A stretch of 64,000 nucleotides of DNA from VRUE01 sp963703335 (GTDB taxonomy: Bacteria > Actinomycetota > Thermoleophilia > Solirubrobacterales > 70-9): the NCBI GenBank assembly GCA_963703335.1, contig OY969812.1, positions 682,001 through 746,000 on the forward strand, read 5' to 3'. The notes beneath the pieces were generated by a model. That model did no database searches and was not told where the DNA came from. It saw nothing but the letters and a program-made list of their open reading frames with translations. The translations under genes and the position numbers were made by a program. This document shows positions 39,835 to 47,772 of the stretch, piece by piece (position 1 is the stretch's first letter; every line of letters begins with the position of its first letter).

Positions 39835-41209
39835 TCACATTCCCGGCAGCGCTCCACTGCTGACGCTTCTGCTCGTACTCGACCGGTAGGGCGAGGTCAA
39901 GCTGCTCGGCCAGGTGGAGCCAGCGCAGCGCGGCCTCGTAGTCACCCCACCGAGCGTCCGCATCCGCTGCGGTAAGCGCGAGGCCGACCGCGTCGAGGTG
40001 GTCGGCCTCGGCCTCGGTGTCTTCTCCCAGCACCGGCTCGAGGTCAGCGAGCGGCTCGCCGGTCTCGCCTCGCCGGCCGGCAGCGAGGTAGGGAGCCAGG
40101 TAGCGCCCCGCGATCTTGCTGGGAGGCCACCACAGGGGCCGCTCGGAGTCAGCGGAGTTCGGCTGCTGACTGTCCGTGTCGGTGCGCAGGTAGTGGGGCG
40201 TCGAGCCGGTCAGCAGGGCGGCGCGCAGGATCGGGCGAAACGGCTCATGGGATACCGGTGCGCCCGCCTCAGCGGCTATCGAGGCTGCCGCGACGTCGGC
40301 CTGCTGGGTCGCCAGGCCTCCCTGCTTGATCGGAATCCAGGTCGCATCGCCGGCCGCGTAGACGCTGGCCAGGCCCTCGACCTTCATGTGGGCATCGGTT
40401 GGAATGAAACCGTCCGGCCCCTGCGGGATCCCGGGTATCGGTTGTGCTTCGATCATCGGCAGCGCCACCACGTGGTCGGCAGCGATGCGGGCGCCGCCCA
40501 CCAAGGACAGGTGCCCATCCTCGACGAATCCGGGAATGCTTGCGGTGCGAACCTTTACGCCGGCCTTGTCGAGCAGACCTTGCACGCTCGCGCTCACTCG
40601 TTGGCCAAAAAGGGTGAGGGGCTCCGCCTCCGGGGTGACGAGCACAAGCTCGGTGCCGTCGACGCCGCGAGAGGACAGATACGCACTCGTCATCAGGGCA
40701 AGCTCGTAGAGGGCCAGTGGCCACCGTACCTTTGCGGGAACCGCGAACACGACTCGCTTCGAGCGGCCCTGAGCCAGATCGTCGAGAACCCCGGAGAGGG
40801 CCTCGTTGTCGGCGGCGCCGCGGTAGGTGAGCGCGCCGGGGACAGCCTCGACCCGGTGCGTCCCCACGGCGATCAGCAGGGCGCTGTAGTCGATATGGGC
40901 ACCGGAACTCGTCCGCACCTGGCGACGAGCAGGGTCGACCGAGACAAGGGCATCGAGAAGATGATCGGCGCCGTTGTCGGCTGCGATCTTCGTCAGCTCG
41001 AAACGGGTCCGGCCGCCGCGACCGAAGGGCTCAGCCACTGCCAACGGCATGTAGTTGAACTCGTCCTCGGGCGCGAGCAGGTCAATGTCGATCCGCTCGC
41101 CCGCCAGCGTCCGTAGCGCCAGCAGGCCCTCCAGCGCCGCGACACCGCCGCCTGCAATCAGGACTCGGAAGCGCTCGTCCTGCCAGCCATCGGGTCGGAT
41201 CTTGGTCAT
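39827..41209 (-). CDS. FAD-dependent pyridine-nucleotide/sulfide:quinone-type oxidoreductase
   Basis: The 460-residue flavoprotein has the FAD dinucleotide fold at the N terminus (FRVLIAGGGVAALEGLLALR), a conserved LLIAVGTHR segment and the second FAD motif (VYAAGDATWIPIKQGGLATQQADVAAA). The layout matches sulfide:quinone oxidoreductase or type II NADH dehydrogenase relatives, but the paired redox cysteines of true SQR are not obvious. The last 60 residues form an extra helical tail. ATG 41209 overlaps the preceding 88-residue gene as ATGA. In the operon it could recycle quinones or reduce an oxidised metal or thiol; exact donor unknown. Confidence 0.85.
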   Translation of the reverse strand: MTKIRPDGWQDERFRVLIAGGGVAALEGLLALRTLAGERIDIDLLAPEDEFNYMPLAVAEPFGRGGRTRFELTKIAADNGADHLLDALVSVDPARRQVRTSSGAHIDYSALLIAVGTHRVEAVPGALTYRGAADNEALSGVLDDLAQGRSKRVVFAVPAKVRWPLALYELALMTSAYLSSRGVDGTELVLVTPEAEPLTLFGQRVSASVQGLLDKAGVKVRTASIPGFVEDGHLSLVGGARIAADHVVALPMIEAQPIPGIPQGPDGFIPTDAHMKVEGLASVYAAGDATWIPIKQGGLATQQADVAAASIAAEAGAPVSHEPFRPILRAALLTGSTPHYLRTDTDSQQPNSADSERPLWWPPSKIAGRYLAPYLAAGRRGETGEPLADLEPVLGEDTEAEADHLDAVGLALTAADADARWGDYEAALRWLHLAEQLDLALPVEYEQKRQQWSAAGNVSV

Positions 41210-41472
41210 TGCCCGCCTCCGCCCTGGCCACCGCCGCGCATGCCCATCATCATCATCGCCATCATCGCCGTGCACATCAGCGCCACGAAGATGACCCCCG
41301 CGCCCGCAACGCCGGTCGCGACGAGGGTGATCGCGATCGCGAGCATCGGGATGCAGCAGGCGATCATCATCCAGTGACCGTGCCCACCCTTCTTCTCTGG
41401 CTCAGAGGACTCGGGGTCGAGGCGGTCGGTGCCCTCCGGCGGCGGGGTCTTATCTCGGTCTAGGACGCTCAT
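41206..41472 (-). CDS. small Met-rich membrane protein
   Basis: The 88-residue protein has an acidic soluble N terminus, a GGHGHW motif, two membrane segments (MMIACCIPMLAIAITLVATG and VIFVALMCTAMMAMMMMGM) and a Gly-rich tail. A Cys pair, His-Gly-His and about nine methionines in the membrane part suggest a Cu(I)-binding role. It overlaps both neighbours by four bases, so it is tightly coupled to the DUF2892 and flavoprotein genes. No named family is recognised with confidence. Confidence 0.75.
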   Translation of the reverse strand: MSVLDRDKTPPPEGTDRLDPESSEPEKKGGHGHWMMIACCIPMLAIAITLVATGVAGAGVIFVALMCTAMMAMMMMGMRGGGQGGGGQ

Positions 41473-42152
41473 ACTGGCCTCCTCAGTGAGCGGGGCGCGT
41501 GGCCCAGCTTGCGGTAAAGCGGACAGTGACCAAGGGCGCCGGTGACGACCAGGTCCAGCCCGGCCAGGACCAGCAGGACCTCGAGCACCGCTACTACGGC
41601 GCCGCCGGCAGATGCCAGCAGGAGGAGGCCGCCGATTGCACCGACGAGGCCGACCAAGATGCGGCCGGTCCGCTCGGCTGGAGTTATGTTGATCGTGGGA
41701 CGTTTCATTTGCCCAAGCCTCCTCTTAGATTTCCTTGATTCCGACGAAGTGTAGGAGGTCGGCACCGATCGGCCATCCGTGCGAACCCTCGCCCTGGCCT
41801 GCGGGGTTCCCGCGGAGCCAGGCCGGTCCTGGATAAGGATGCGGCCCCGCAAGACGCCAAGCTCACACCGGAACTCGTGCTCGCCCGGCGGCAGAGGCCC
41901 GAGGTCTACGGGAACATCCTCGAATGGCGGCAGCGTCACGCTCTTGCCGAGACTCTCGATCACGACCTGCTCGGAGCAGGGCGCGGTCTCCTCGCGGCGG
42001 AAGACGAGTCGAAGTCGCTCGCCCGAGCGGGCCACGATCAAGTCGGGGTTAAACCCGCCTCGAATCCGTACCCAGGCACAGCCCTCGCTGTAGTCGGTCC
42101 GCCTTGGCCTGCTGTCCATCGCATGCTCGGGGACCAGCTGTGCCACGCCCAT
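41469..42152 (-). CDS. cupredoxin-like domain joined in frame to DUF2892 membrane domain
   Basis: The frame encodes 227 residues. Residues about 25-110 form a cupredoxin-like domain (RIRGGFNPDLIVARSGE, CSEQVVIE, GEHEFRCELGVLRGRI) of the type fused to some copper ATPases. Residues about 149-227 form a DUF2892 two-helix membrane domain (RPTINITPAERTGRI..., LGHCPLYRKLG). The joining 40 residues are low-complexity and contain a BlaI-type box (41741-41755) and a strong ribosome site (AGAGGAGG) before an internal ATG at 41708. Either a true fusion or two genes lacking an intervening stop is possible. ATG 42152 has AAAGGAG upstream. Confidence 0.65.
   Translation of the reverse strand: MGVAQLVPEHAMDSRPRRTDYSEGCAWVRIRGGFNPDLIVARSGERLRLVFRREETAPCSEQVVIESLGKSVTLPPFEDVPVDLGPLPPGEHEFRCELGVLRGRILIQDRPGSAGTPQARARVRTDGRSVPTSYTSSESRKSKRRLGQMKRPTINITPAERTGRILVGLVGAIGGLLLLASAGGAVVAVLEVLLVLAGLDLVVTGALGHCPLYRKLGHAPRSLRRPV
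41741..41755 (-). promoter_or_regulatory. BlaI/CopY-type box inside the cupredoxin-DUF2892 frame
   Basis: On the minus strand CCTAC-ACTTC-GTCGG ends 32 bases before the internal ATG (41708) of the DUF2892 part. Spacing to that start is the same as for the boxes at 27935, 56039 and 56741, suggesting an internal promoter for the distal half of the operon. Confidence 0.6.
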
Positions 42153-42181
42153 CGGTCGCTCCTTTGTCGTTGGTTCACGAC

Positions 42182-43582
42182 TTAGGATCGAACGCGGGTT
42201 TGAAGTTGGTGTGAAGAGGGTCTGCCGTTCTCGTGAAGGTCCGACGAGCCGGTGGGAAAGCTGACCCGAAAGCGCGAGCCGCGACCGGGAGCGCTCTCGA
42301 CGTCGATCCTTCCCTCGTGGGCAATCACGAGCTCTCGCACGATGGCGAGGCCGATGCCGGTTCCACCCGTCGCCCGCGAACGTGACTTGTCGGCGCGCCA
42401 GAAGCGCTTAAAGATGTGCTTGAGATCCTCAGGGTCGATCCCGATGCCGCTGTCGGCAACTTCGAGGACAGCGCCCCCGTCCTGCCCGGAGCCGACCCGC
42501 AGGTAGACGCGCCCGTCCGCTTCGGTGTAGCGCAGCGCGTTTGAGAGCAGGTTGGCGACGATCTGGCCCAGGCGGTCGGGGTCGCCCTCGATTTCGGTCG
42601 ACGCCAGCTCCCGCTCCAGGGTGACGTCCCTCTTCGCGAAGCTCGCCGCGATCTGGTCCGCCTCTGAGCCGGCGACGGCGGCCAGGTCGACCGCCTGCTT
42701 TTCGAGCAGGAGGCCGGGCCTCTCCGCCTCCGCCAGTCTGTCGAGATCGTCGAGCAGCCGCCGCAGGCGAAGCGCCTCGCCGTGCATGGCCTCCAGGTTC
42801 GCCTCGTCGGGGAGCACTCCGTCCTGGGCCGCCTCGATTCGCGATAGCAGCCCGCTCACCGGGGTGCGCAGCTCGTGGGCAAGGTCGGCGACGTTCTCAC
42901 GTCGCAGCCGATCCTCGTGCTTGAGGGTCTCGGCGAGGCGGTTGAGCGCGTGGCCGACGGCGCGCACCTCCGCATCGCCGCTCGGCTCCGTCGCGGCATC
43001 GAGGTCGCCCCGCTCCATGCGCTGGGCGGCCGAGCGGATGCGGCGCAGCGGAGCAGACATCGTCTGCGCGAGGAGCAGAGCCGCGATCAACGCGATCGCC
43101 ACCGCGATCGCGCCAGCGATCATGTGGAGGCGATCGAGCGAGTCGCGCAGGTTGACGTCGGCCGGACTCAGCAGGCCGCCCCCCACCGGGGCCGCATGCA
43201 ACGTTCCCACTCGCCTGCCGCCGACGAGAACGGGGCGGCTCGTCGCATCCGGCGCATGCAGGGCGGCGTTCAGCATCCTTACCGAATCCGCGGTGCGAAC
43301 CGGGCGACCATTTACGCGGATGATCGCCAGGCGCAGCCCGGTCGTGAGCCCCACGTGCTCAAGATCGCTTGCCGCTGCCTCGGTCCAGCGTCCTTCGCGC
43401 CGATAGCGCGCGGCGGCATCCCCCGCGAGGCGATCGGCGGAGCGGGCGATTCGGGCCTCGGCCGCGTCGGTGAGTCGAGGTTCGAGACCTTGGGTAGAGA
43501 GCAGGGTCGCCAGGCCCACCGCCAGCGCCGCCACGGCGACGAAGGCGATCGAGAGCCGCACGCGGAGGCTCGCCCGGCGCAT
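42182..43582 (-). CDS. sensor histidine kinase
   Basis: The 466-residue kinase has two membrane segments (about residues 10-30 and 160-185) enclosing a 130-residue extracytoplasmic sensor, a HAMP region, the phosphoacceptor box LAHELRTPVSG, and an ATPase domain with NLLSNALRY, DSGIGIDPED, and GGTGIGLAIV. The start touches the stop of the response regulator gene. The sensor region has no Cys or His cluster that would identify a metal ligand. As part of the operon with phosphoketolase and cupredoxin genes it probably senses an envelope or metal signal, but this is not shown. Confidence 0.93.
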   Translation of the reverse strand: MRRASLRVRLSIAFVAVAALAVGLATLLSTQGLEPRLTDAAEARIARSADRLAGDAAARYRREGRWTEAAASDLEHVGLTTGLRLAIIRVNGRPVRTADSVRMLNAALHAPDATSRPVLVGGRRVGTLHAAPVGGGLLSPADVNLRDSLDRLHMIAGAIAVAIALIAALLLAQTMSAPLRRIRSAAQRMERGDLDAATEPSGDAEVRAVGHALNRLAETLKHEDRLRRENVADLAHELRTPVSGLLSRIEAAQDGVLPDEANLEAMHGEALRLRRLLDDLDRLAEAERPGLLLEKQAVDLAAVAGSEADQIAASFAKRDVTLERELASTEIEGDPDRLGQIVANLLSNALRYTEADGRVYLRVGSGQDGGAVLEVADSGIGIDPEDLKHIFKRFWRADKSRSRATGGTGIGLAIVRELVIAHEGRIDVESAPGRGSRFRVSFPTGSSDLHENGRPSSHQLQTRVRS

Positions 43583-44289
43583 CAGCGCTTGGCGAGCCGG
43601 TAGCCGGAACCGAAGACGGTCTCGACGTACTGCGGGTGGCGAGGATCCGGCTCGATCTTGCGACGCAAGTTCTTCACGTGGACGTCAATCGTCCGCTCGT
43701 AGCCCTCGAAGTCATAACCCTGGACGTGGTTGATCAACTCGTAGCGAGAGTAGACCCGCCCCGGGTAGCGCGCCAGGGTGACGAGCAGCTTGTACTCGTT
43801 GGGCGTCAGGTCGACCGGCTTTCCGTCCACGAGCACCTCGTGCTCGACAGTGTCGATCACGAGCCGACCGTCATCGAAGGAGAGCTTCTCAACGAGCGGC
43901 GTGTCGGTACCGGTGCTGCGGCGCAGGATCGCTTGTACCCGTGCCACCAGCTCCCGCGGACTGAAGGGCTTGGTCAGGTAATCGTCGGCCCCCAGGGTGA
44001 GACCGCCGACCCTCTCCTCCTCCGCCGACTTGGCGGTCAGCATCAGGATCGGGACATCAGAGCGGCTGCGGATCTCGCTGCAGATGTCCTCCCCGGAGAC
44101 GTCGGGCAACATCAGGTCGAGGACGATGAGGCCGGGCTCCATCTTCTCCGCGAGCGCCAATCCCTCGGCTCCGCTGCCGGCGACGTAGACGAGGTAGCCG
44201 TCGCGCTCCAGATAACCGCGGACGACGTCCTGCACCGAAGCCTCGTCGTCGATCACGACGATCTTCTTGTTGATGCCCGAGTCCGTCAT
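43582..44289 (-). CDS. OmpR-family response regulator
   Basis: The 235-residue regulator has a receiver domain (KIVVIDDEASVQD, phosphoacceptor in LIVLDLMLP, LMLTAKS, DDYLTKPFSP) and a C-terminal OmpR/PhoB winged helix (LTPNEYKLLVTLARYPGRVYSR, RTIDVHVKNLRRKIEPDP). It overlaps acetate kinase (ATGA) and the histidine kinase, so the two-component pair is embedded within a metabolic operon rather than standing alone, which points to feedback on the operon or its products. Confidence 0.94.
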   Translation of the reverse strand: MTDSGINKKIVVIDDEASVQDVVRGYLERDGYLVYVAGSGAEGLALAEKMEPGLIVLDLMLPDVSGEDICSEIRSRSDVPILMLTAKSAEEERVGGLTLGADDYLTKPFSPRELVARVQAILRRSTGTDTPLVEKLSFDDGRLVIDTVEHEVLVDGKPVDLTPNEYKLLVTLARYPGRVYSRYELINHVQGYDFEGYERTIDVHVKNLRRKIEPDPRHPQYVETVFGSGYRLAKR

Positions 44290-45368
44290 CCGAGCAACCG
44301 CCGGGCCTGCTGGGCCATTTCGAGATCCTCGCGGGCTTCAATCACCAACACAGGGATGAGCGAATCGGCCGCGGCGATGTTGGTATCTGCGTGAGCGGCC
44401 TCGTTTCGCTCGCCATCCACGGCAAGTCCCAGGAACCGCAATCCGTCGACTGCCAGCGACCGGACCGCTGCCGAGCGCTCTCCGACGCCCCCGGTGAAGA
44501 CGAGCGCGTCAAGGCCTCCGAGTGGGGGAATCATCGAGGCGATCATGCCTCGGAGGCGGTGGACGTATACGTCGAGCGCCAGCTTCGCGCGGTCCTCGCC
44601 TCGATCGGCGCCGGAGACGACCTCACGCATGTCGGCGGTTCCGGCAAGCGCCAGCAGCCCAGATTCGTGCTCAAGCGCCTCGGCCATCTCCGACTCGCTC
44701 ATCGCCTCGCGCTCCAGCAGCCACAGCAAAAGCCCCGGATCGACCGAACCCGATCGCGTCGCCATCACGAGGCCCTCCAGCGGCGTGAACCCCATCGTCG
44801 TGTCGAGGCAGCGTCCGGCGCGAACTGCGGCGAGCGAGGCGCCGGAGCCGAGGTGGCAGGTGACCAGCCGCAGCTCCTCGCTTCCCAAAAGCTCGGCTGC
44901 GCGTCGCGCCGCATAGGAGTGGGACAGTCCGTGGAAGCCATAGCGGCGCAAGCCGTAGCGCTCGCGCCAGGCCGCCGGCAGGGCATAGGTGACGGCGGCC
45001 TCCAGGATGGTGGCGTGGAAGGCGGTGTCGAAGCAGGCGATCGCCGGGAGGTCCGGCAAAGCCGCGCTCACGGCGTCGAGCGCGGCGAGCGACTTCTGCT
45101 GGTGGAGCGGAGCGAGGTCGGCGAGCTCCCGAAGCGCGCTCTCCACCTCGGCATCGATTCGAACCGGCCCGCGGAACCGCTCTCCGCCGTGGACGATCCG
45201 GTGCGCGACCACATCGACGGCGGGGAGTCGGTCGAGGATCTCCGCCAGCGGCTCGCCGTCGACGCCGCCGGACGCGGGCAGATCGTGAGTGACCAGCACT
45301 TCGTCCCCGGGGCCGAGGACCCGAAGCTTCAGGCTGCTCGATCCCGCATTGACGGCAAGGATGCGCAA
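44286..45368 (-). CDS. ackA: acetate kinase
   Basis: The 360-residue enzyme converts acetyl phosphate and ADP to acetate and ATP. Family landmarks are VNAGSSSLK near the N terminus, VVAHRIVHGGERF, FDTAFHATI, GLRRYGFHGLSHSY, THLGSGASL-like CHLGSGASL, and DALVFTGGVGERS. At 360 residues it is somewhat shorter than the usual 400. The start is placed at TTG 45368, two bases after the phosphoketolase stop; a longer frame to 45467 would overlap that gene. Together with phosphoketolase it forms a bypass that yields ATP and acetate from sugar phosphates. Confidence 0.92.
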   Translation of the reverse strand: MRILAVNAGSSSLKLRVLGPGDEVLVTHDLPASGGVDGEPLAEILDRLPAVDVVAHRIVHGGERFRGPVRIDAEVESALRELADLAPLHQQKSLAALDAVSAALPDLPAIACFDTAFHATILEAAVTYALPAAWRERYGLRRYGFHGLSHSYAARRAAELLGSEELRLVTCHLGSGASLAAVRAGRCLDTTMGFTPLEGLVMATRSGSVDPGLLLWLLEREAMSESEMAEALEHESGLLALAGTADMREVVSGADRGEDRAKLALDVYVHRLRGMIASMIPPLGGLDALVFTGGVGERSAAVRSLAVDGLRFLGLAVDGERNEAAHADTNIAAADSLIPVLVIEAREDLEMAQQARRLLG

Positions 45369-45369
45369 G

Positions 45370-47772
45370 TCAGGCCCGCGCGCTCCGTTGCCGCTCAGGA
45401 TCGCCACCGTCCCAGGTCCAGTCCCGCACGTCGGGCGGATCGTCGCCGACCTCGCGCGTGTAGGCACGGTGGCGGAGCCGCTCGTCCTCCATCCCCTGGC
45501 GCAGCTCAGCCGCGCGCTCGCCGAGCCCGGGGGCGCGGTCGATGACGTCGATCACGAGGTGGAAGCGGTCGAGGTCGTTCAGCATCACCATGTCGAAGGG
45601 AGTCGTCGTCGTCCCCTCCTCCTTGTAGCCACGGACATGGAATCCCTCGTGGTTGGTGCGCCGGTAGGTGAGCCGGTGGATCAGCCACGGGTAGCCGTGG
45701 TAGGCGAAGATCACCGGCCGGTCAGCAGTGAAGACCGCGTCGAACTCGGCGTCGGACATACCGTGTGGATGCTCGCTCGGGGGCTCGAGGCGCATCAGGT
45801 CGACGATATTCACCACCCGCACCCGCAGGTCGGGCAGCTCCCGACGCAGGATCGCGGCAGCCGCGAGCGTCTCCAGCGTGGGGATGTCGCCTGCGCAGGC
45901 GAGGACGACGTCGGGCTCACCGCCGCCGCTGCTGGCCCACTCCCAGATTCCGAGGCCCCGGGTGCAGTGCGCGATCGCCTCCTCGATCGTCAGGTAGTTG
46001 AGGGCAGGCTGCTTGCCGGCAACGATCACGTTGACGTAGTCGCGGCTTCGCAGGCAGTGATCGGCGACCGATAGCAGGCAGTTCGCGTCCGGCGGAAGGT
46101 AGACGCGGATGACCTCGGCTTTCTTGTTTATGACGTGGTCGATGAAGCCGGGGTCCTGATGGGAGAAGCCGTTGTGGTCCTGGCGCCAGACGTGCGAACT
46201 GAGCAGGTAGTTGAGCGAGGCGACCGGGCGACGCCAGGGAACCCCCCGGCTCACCTTCAGCCACTTCGCGTGCTGGTTGAACATCGAGTCGATGATGTGG
46301 ATGAACGCCTCGTAGCAATTGAAGATGCCGTGACGGCCGCTCAGCAGATAGCCCTCCAGCCACCCCTGGCACATGTGCTCGCTCAAGACCTCCATCACCC
46401 GGCCGTCGGGGGCGAGGTGCTCATCGGTGGGAAGACGCTCGGCGTCCCAGGCGCGATCGGTGGCCTCGAACAAGGCGCCCAGTCGATTGGAGATCGTCTC
46501 GTCGGGCCCCATCACCCGGAAGTCGTGCGGATTGCCCCGCACCACATCACGCAGGAAGGTGCCCAGGACGCGAGTGGCCTCGCTCATCTGCGTGCCGGGA
46601 GAGGCAACGTCGACGGCATAGTCGCGGAAGTCAGGTAGGTCAAGGTCGCGAAGCAGCAGACCGCCGTTGGCGTGAGGGTTGGCGCCCATGCGGCGCTCGC
46701 CGTGCGGTGCCAGCGCGGCCAGATCGGGATGCAGAGCGCCGGTCTCCTCAAAGAGCTCTTCGGGTCGGTAGCTGCGCAGCCACTCCTCGAGTTGGGCGAG
46801 GTGCTCGGGGTTGGTCCTCACCTCGGCCAAGGGCACCTGATGGGAGCGGAAGGTCCCCTCGGCCGCCTTGCCGTCTACCGTCTTCGGGCCGGTCCATCCC
46901 TTTGGCGTGACGAGCACGATCATCGGCCAGGGCGGGCGGCCCGTCTCGCCTCCCGCTCGCGCGCTGGCCTGGATCGCGCCGATCTCGGCCACGACTTCAT
47001 CCATCGTCGCGGCCATGAGCTCATGCATGGCCGCCGGATCGTCGCCCTCGACGAAACGCGGCGCGTGGCCGTAGCCTTCCAGCAGCGAGCGCAGCTCCGC
47101 TCGCGGGATCCGAGCGAGGACGGTCGGGTTCGCGATCTTGTAGCCGTTCAGGTGCAGCACCGGCAGCACCGCTCCATCCTGGGCCGGGTCGATGAACTTG
47201 TTGGAGTGCCAGCTCGCGGCCAGCGGGCCGGTCTCCGCCTCGCCGTCTCCGACGACGCAGCAGACCAACAGATCCGGGTTGTCGAAGGCTGCGCCGTAGG
47301 CATGGGCGAGCCCGTAGCCGAGCTCGCCGCCCTCGTTTATTGAGCCGGGCGTCTCGGGCGCCACATGGCTCGGTATCCCACCCGGGAAGGAGAACTGGCG
47401 GAAGAGGCGCGCCAATCCCTCGACGTCTTGACCGATGTGAGGGTAGACCTCGCTGTAGGTGCCTTCCAGGTAGGTGTTCGCCACCAAACCGGGGCCGCCG
47501 TGGCCGGGACCGGTGACGTAGATCGCGTTCAGGTCGTGCGCCTTGATTGCCCGGTTCATGTGGGCGTAAACGAAGTTCAGCCCTGGCGTCGTCCCCCAGT
47601 GCCCAAGCAGGCGTGACTTCGTGTGCTCGGGACGCAAAGCCTCGCGCAGCAGTGGGTTGTCGAGCAGGTAGATCTGGCCGACCGAGAGATAGTTGGCGGC
47701 GCGCCAGTAGGCGTCGATGCGGCCCAGCTCCTCCTTGCCAAGGGCACCGCTGGCGGGCTCCGGCGCGCTCAT
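45370..47772 (-). CDS. xfp: phosphoketolase (xylulose-5-P/fructose-6-P)
   Basis: The 800-residue thiamine-diphosphate enzyme splits xylulose-5-phosphate or fructose-6-phosphate with phosphate to acetyl phosphate plus a triose or tetrose phosphate. Characteristic segments include RPEHTKSRLLGHWGTTPGLNF, VTGPGHGGPG, EGTYSEVYPHIGQD, FPGGIPSHVAPETPGSI and GDGEAETGPLAASWH for ThDP/Mg binding. Full length for the family. Its ATG overlaps the stop of the glycosyltransferase gene and its stop abuts acetate kinase, a classical metabolic pairing. The unusual feature is residence in a metal-stress operon. Confidence 0.95.
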   Translation of the reverse strand: MSAPEPASGALGKEELGRIDAYWRAANYLSVGQIYLLDNPLLREALRPEHTKSRLLGHWGTTPGLNFVYAHMNRAIKAHDLNAIYVTGPGHGGPGLVANTYLEGTYSEVYPHIGQDVEGLARLFRQFSFPGGIPSHVAPETPGSINEGGELGYGLAHAYGAAFDNPDLLVCCVVGDGEAETGPLAASWHSNKFIDPAQDGAVLPVLHLNGYKIANPTVLARIPRAELRSLLEGYGHAPRFVEGDDPAAMHELMAATMDEVVAEIGAIQASARAGGETGRPPWPMIVLVTPKGWTGPKTVDGKAAEGTFRSHQVPLAEVRTNPEHLAQLEEWLRSYRPEELFEETGALHPDLAALAPHGERRMGANPHANGGLLLRDLDLPDFRDYAVDVASPGTQMSEATRVLGTFLRDVVRGNPHDFRVMGPDETISNRLGALFEATDRAWDAERLPTDEHLAPDGRVMEVLSEHMCQGWLEGYLLSGRHGIFNCYEAFIHIIDSMFNQHAKWLKVSRGVPWRRPVASLNYLLSSHVWRQDHNGFSHQDPGFIDHVINKKAEVIRVYLPPDANCLLSVADHCLRSRDYVNVIVAGKQPALNYLTIEEAIAHCTRGLGIWEWASSGGGEPDVVLACAGDIPTLETLAAAAILRRELPDLRVRVVNIVDLMRLEPPSEHPHGMSDAEFDAVFTADRPVIFAYHGYPWLIHRLTYRRTNHEGFHVRGYKEEGTTTTPFDMVMLNDLDRFHLVIDVIDRAPGLGERAAELRQGMEDERLRHRAYTREVGDDPPDVRDWTWDGGDPERQRSARA

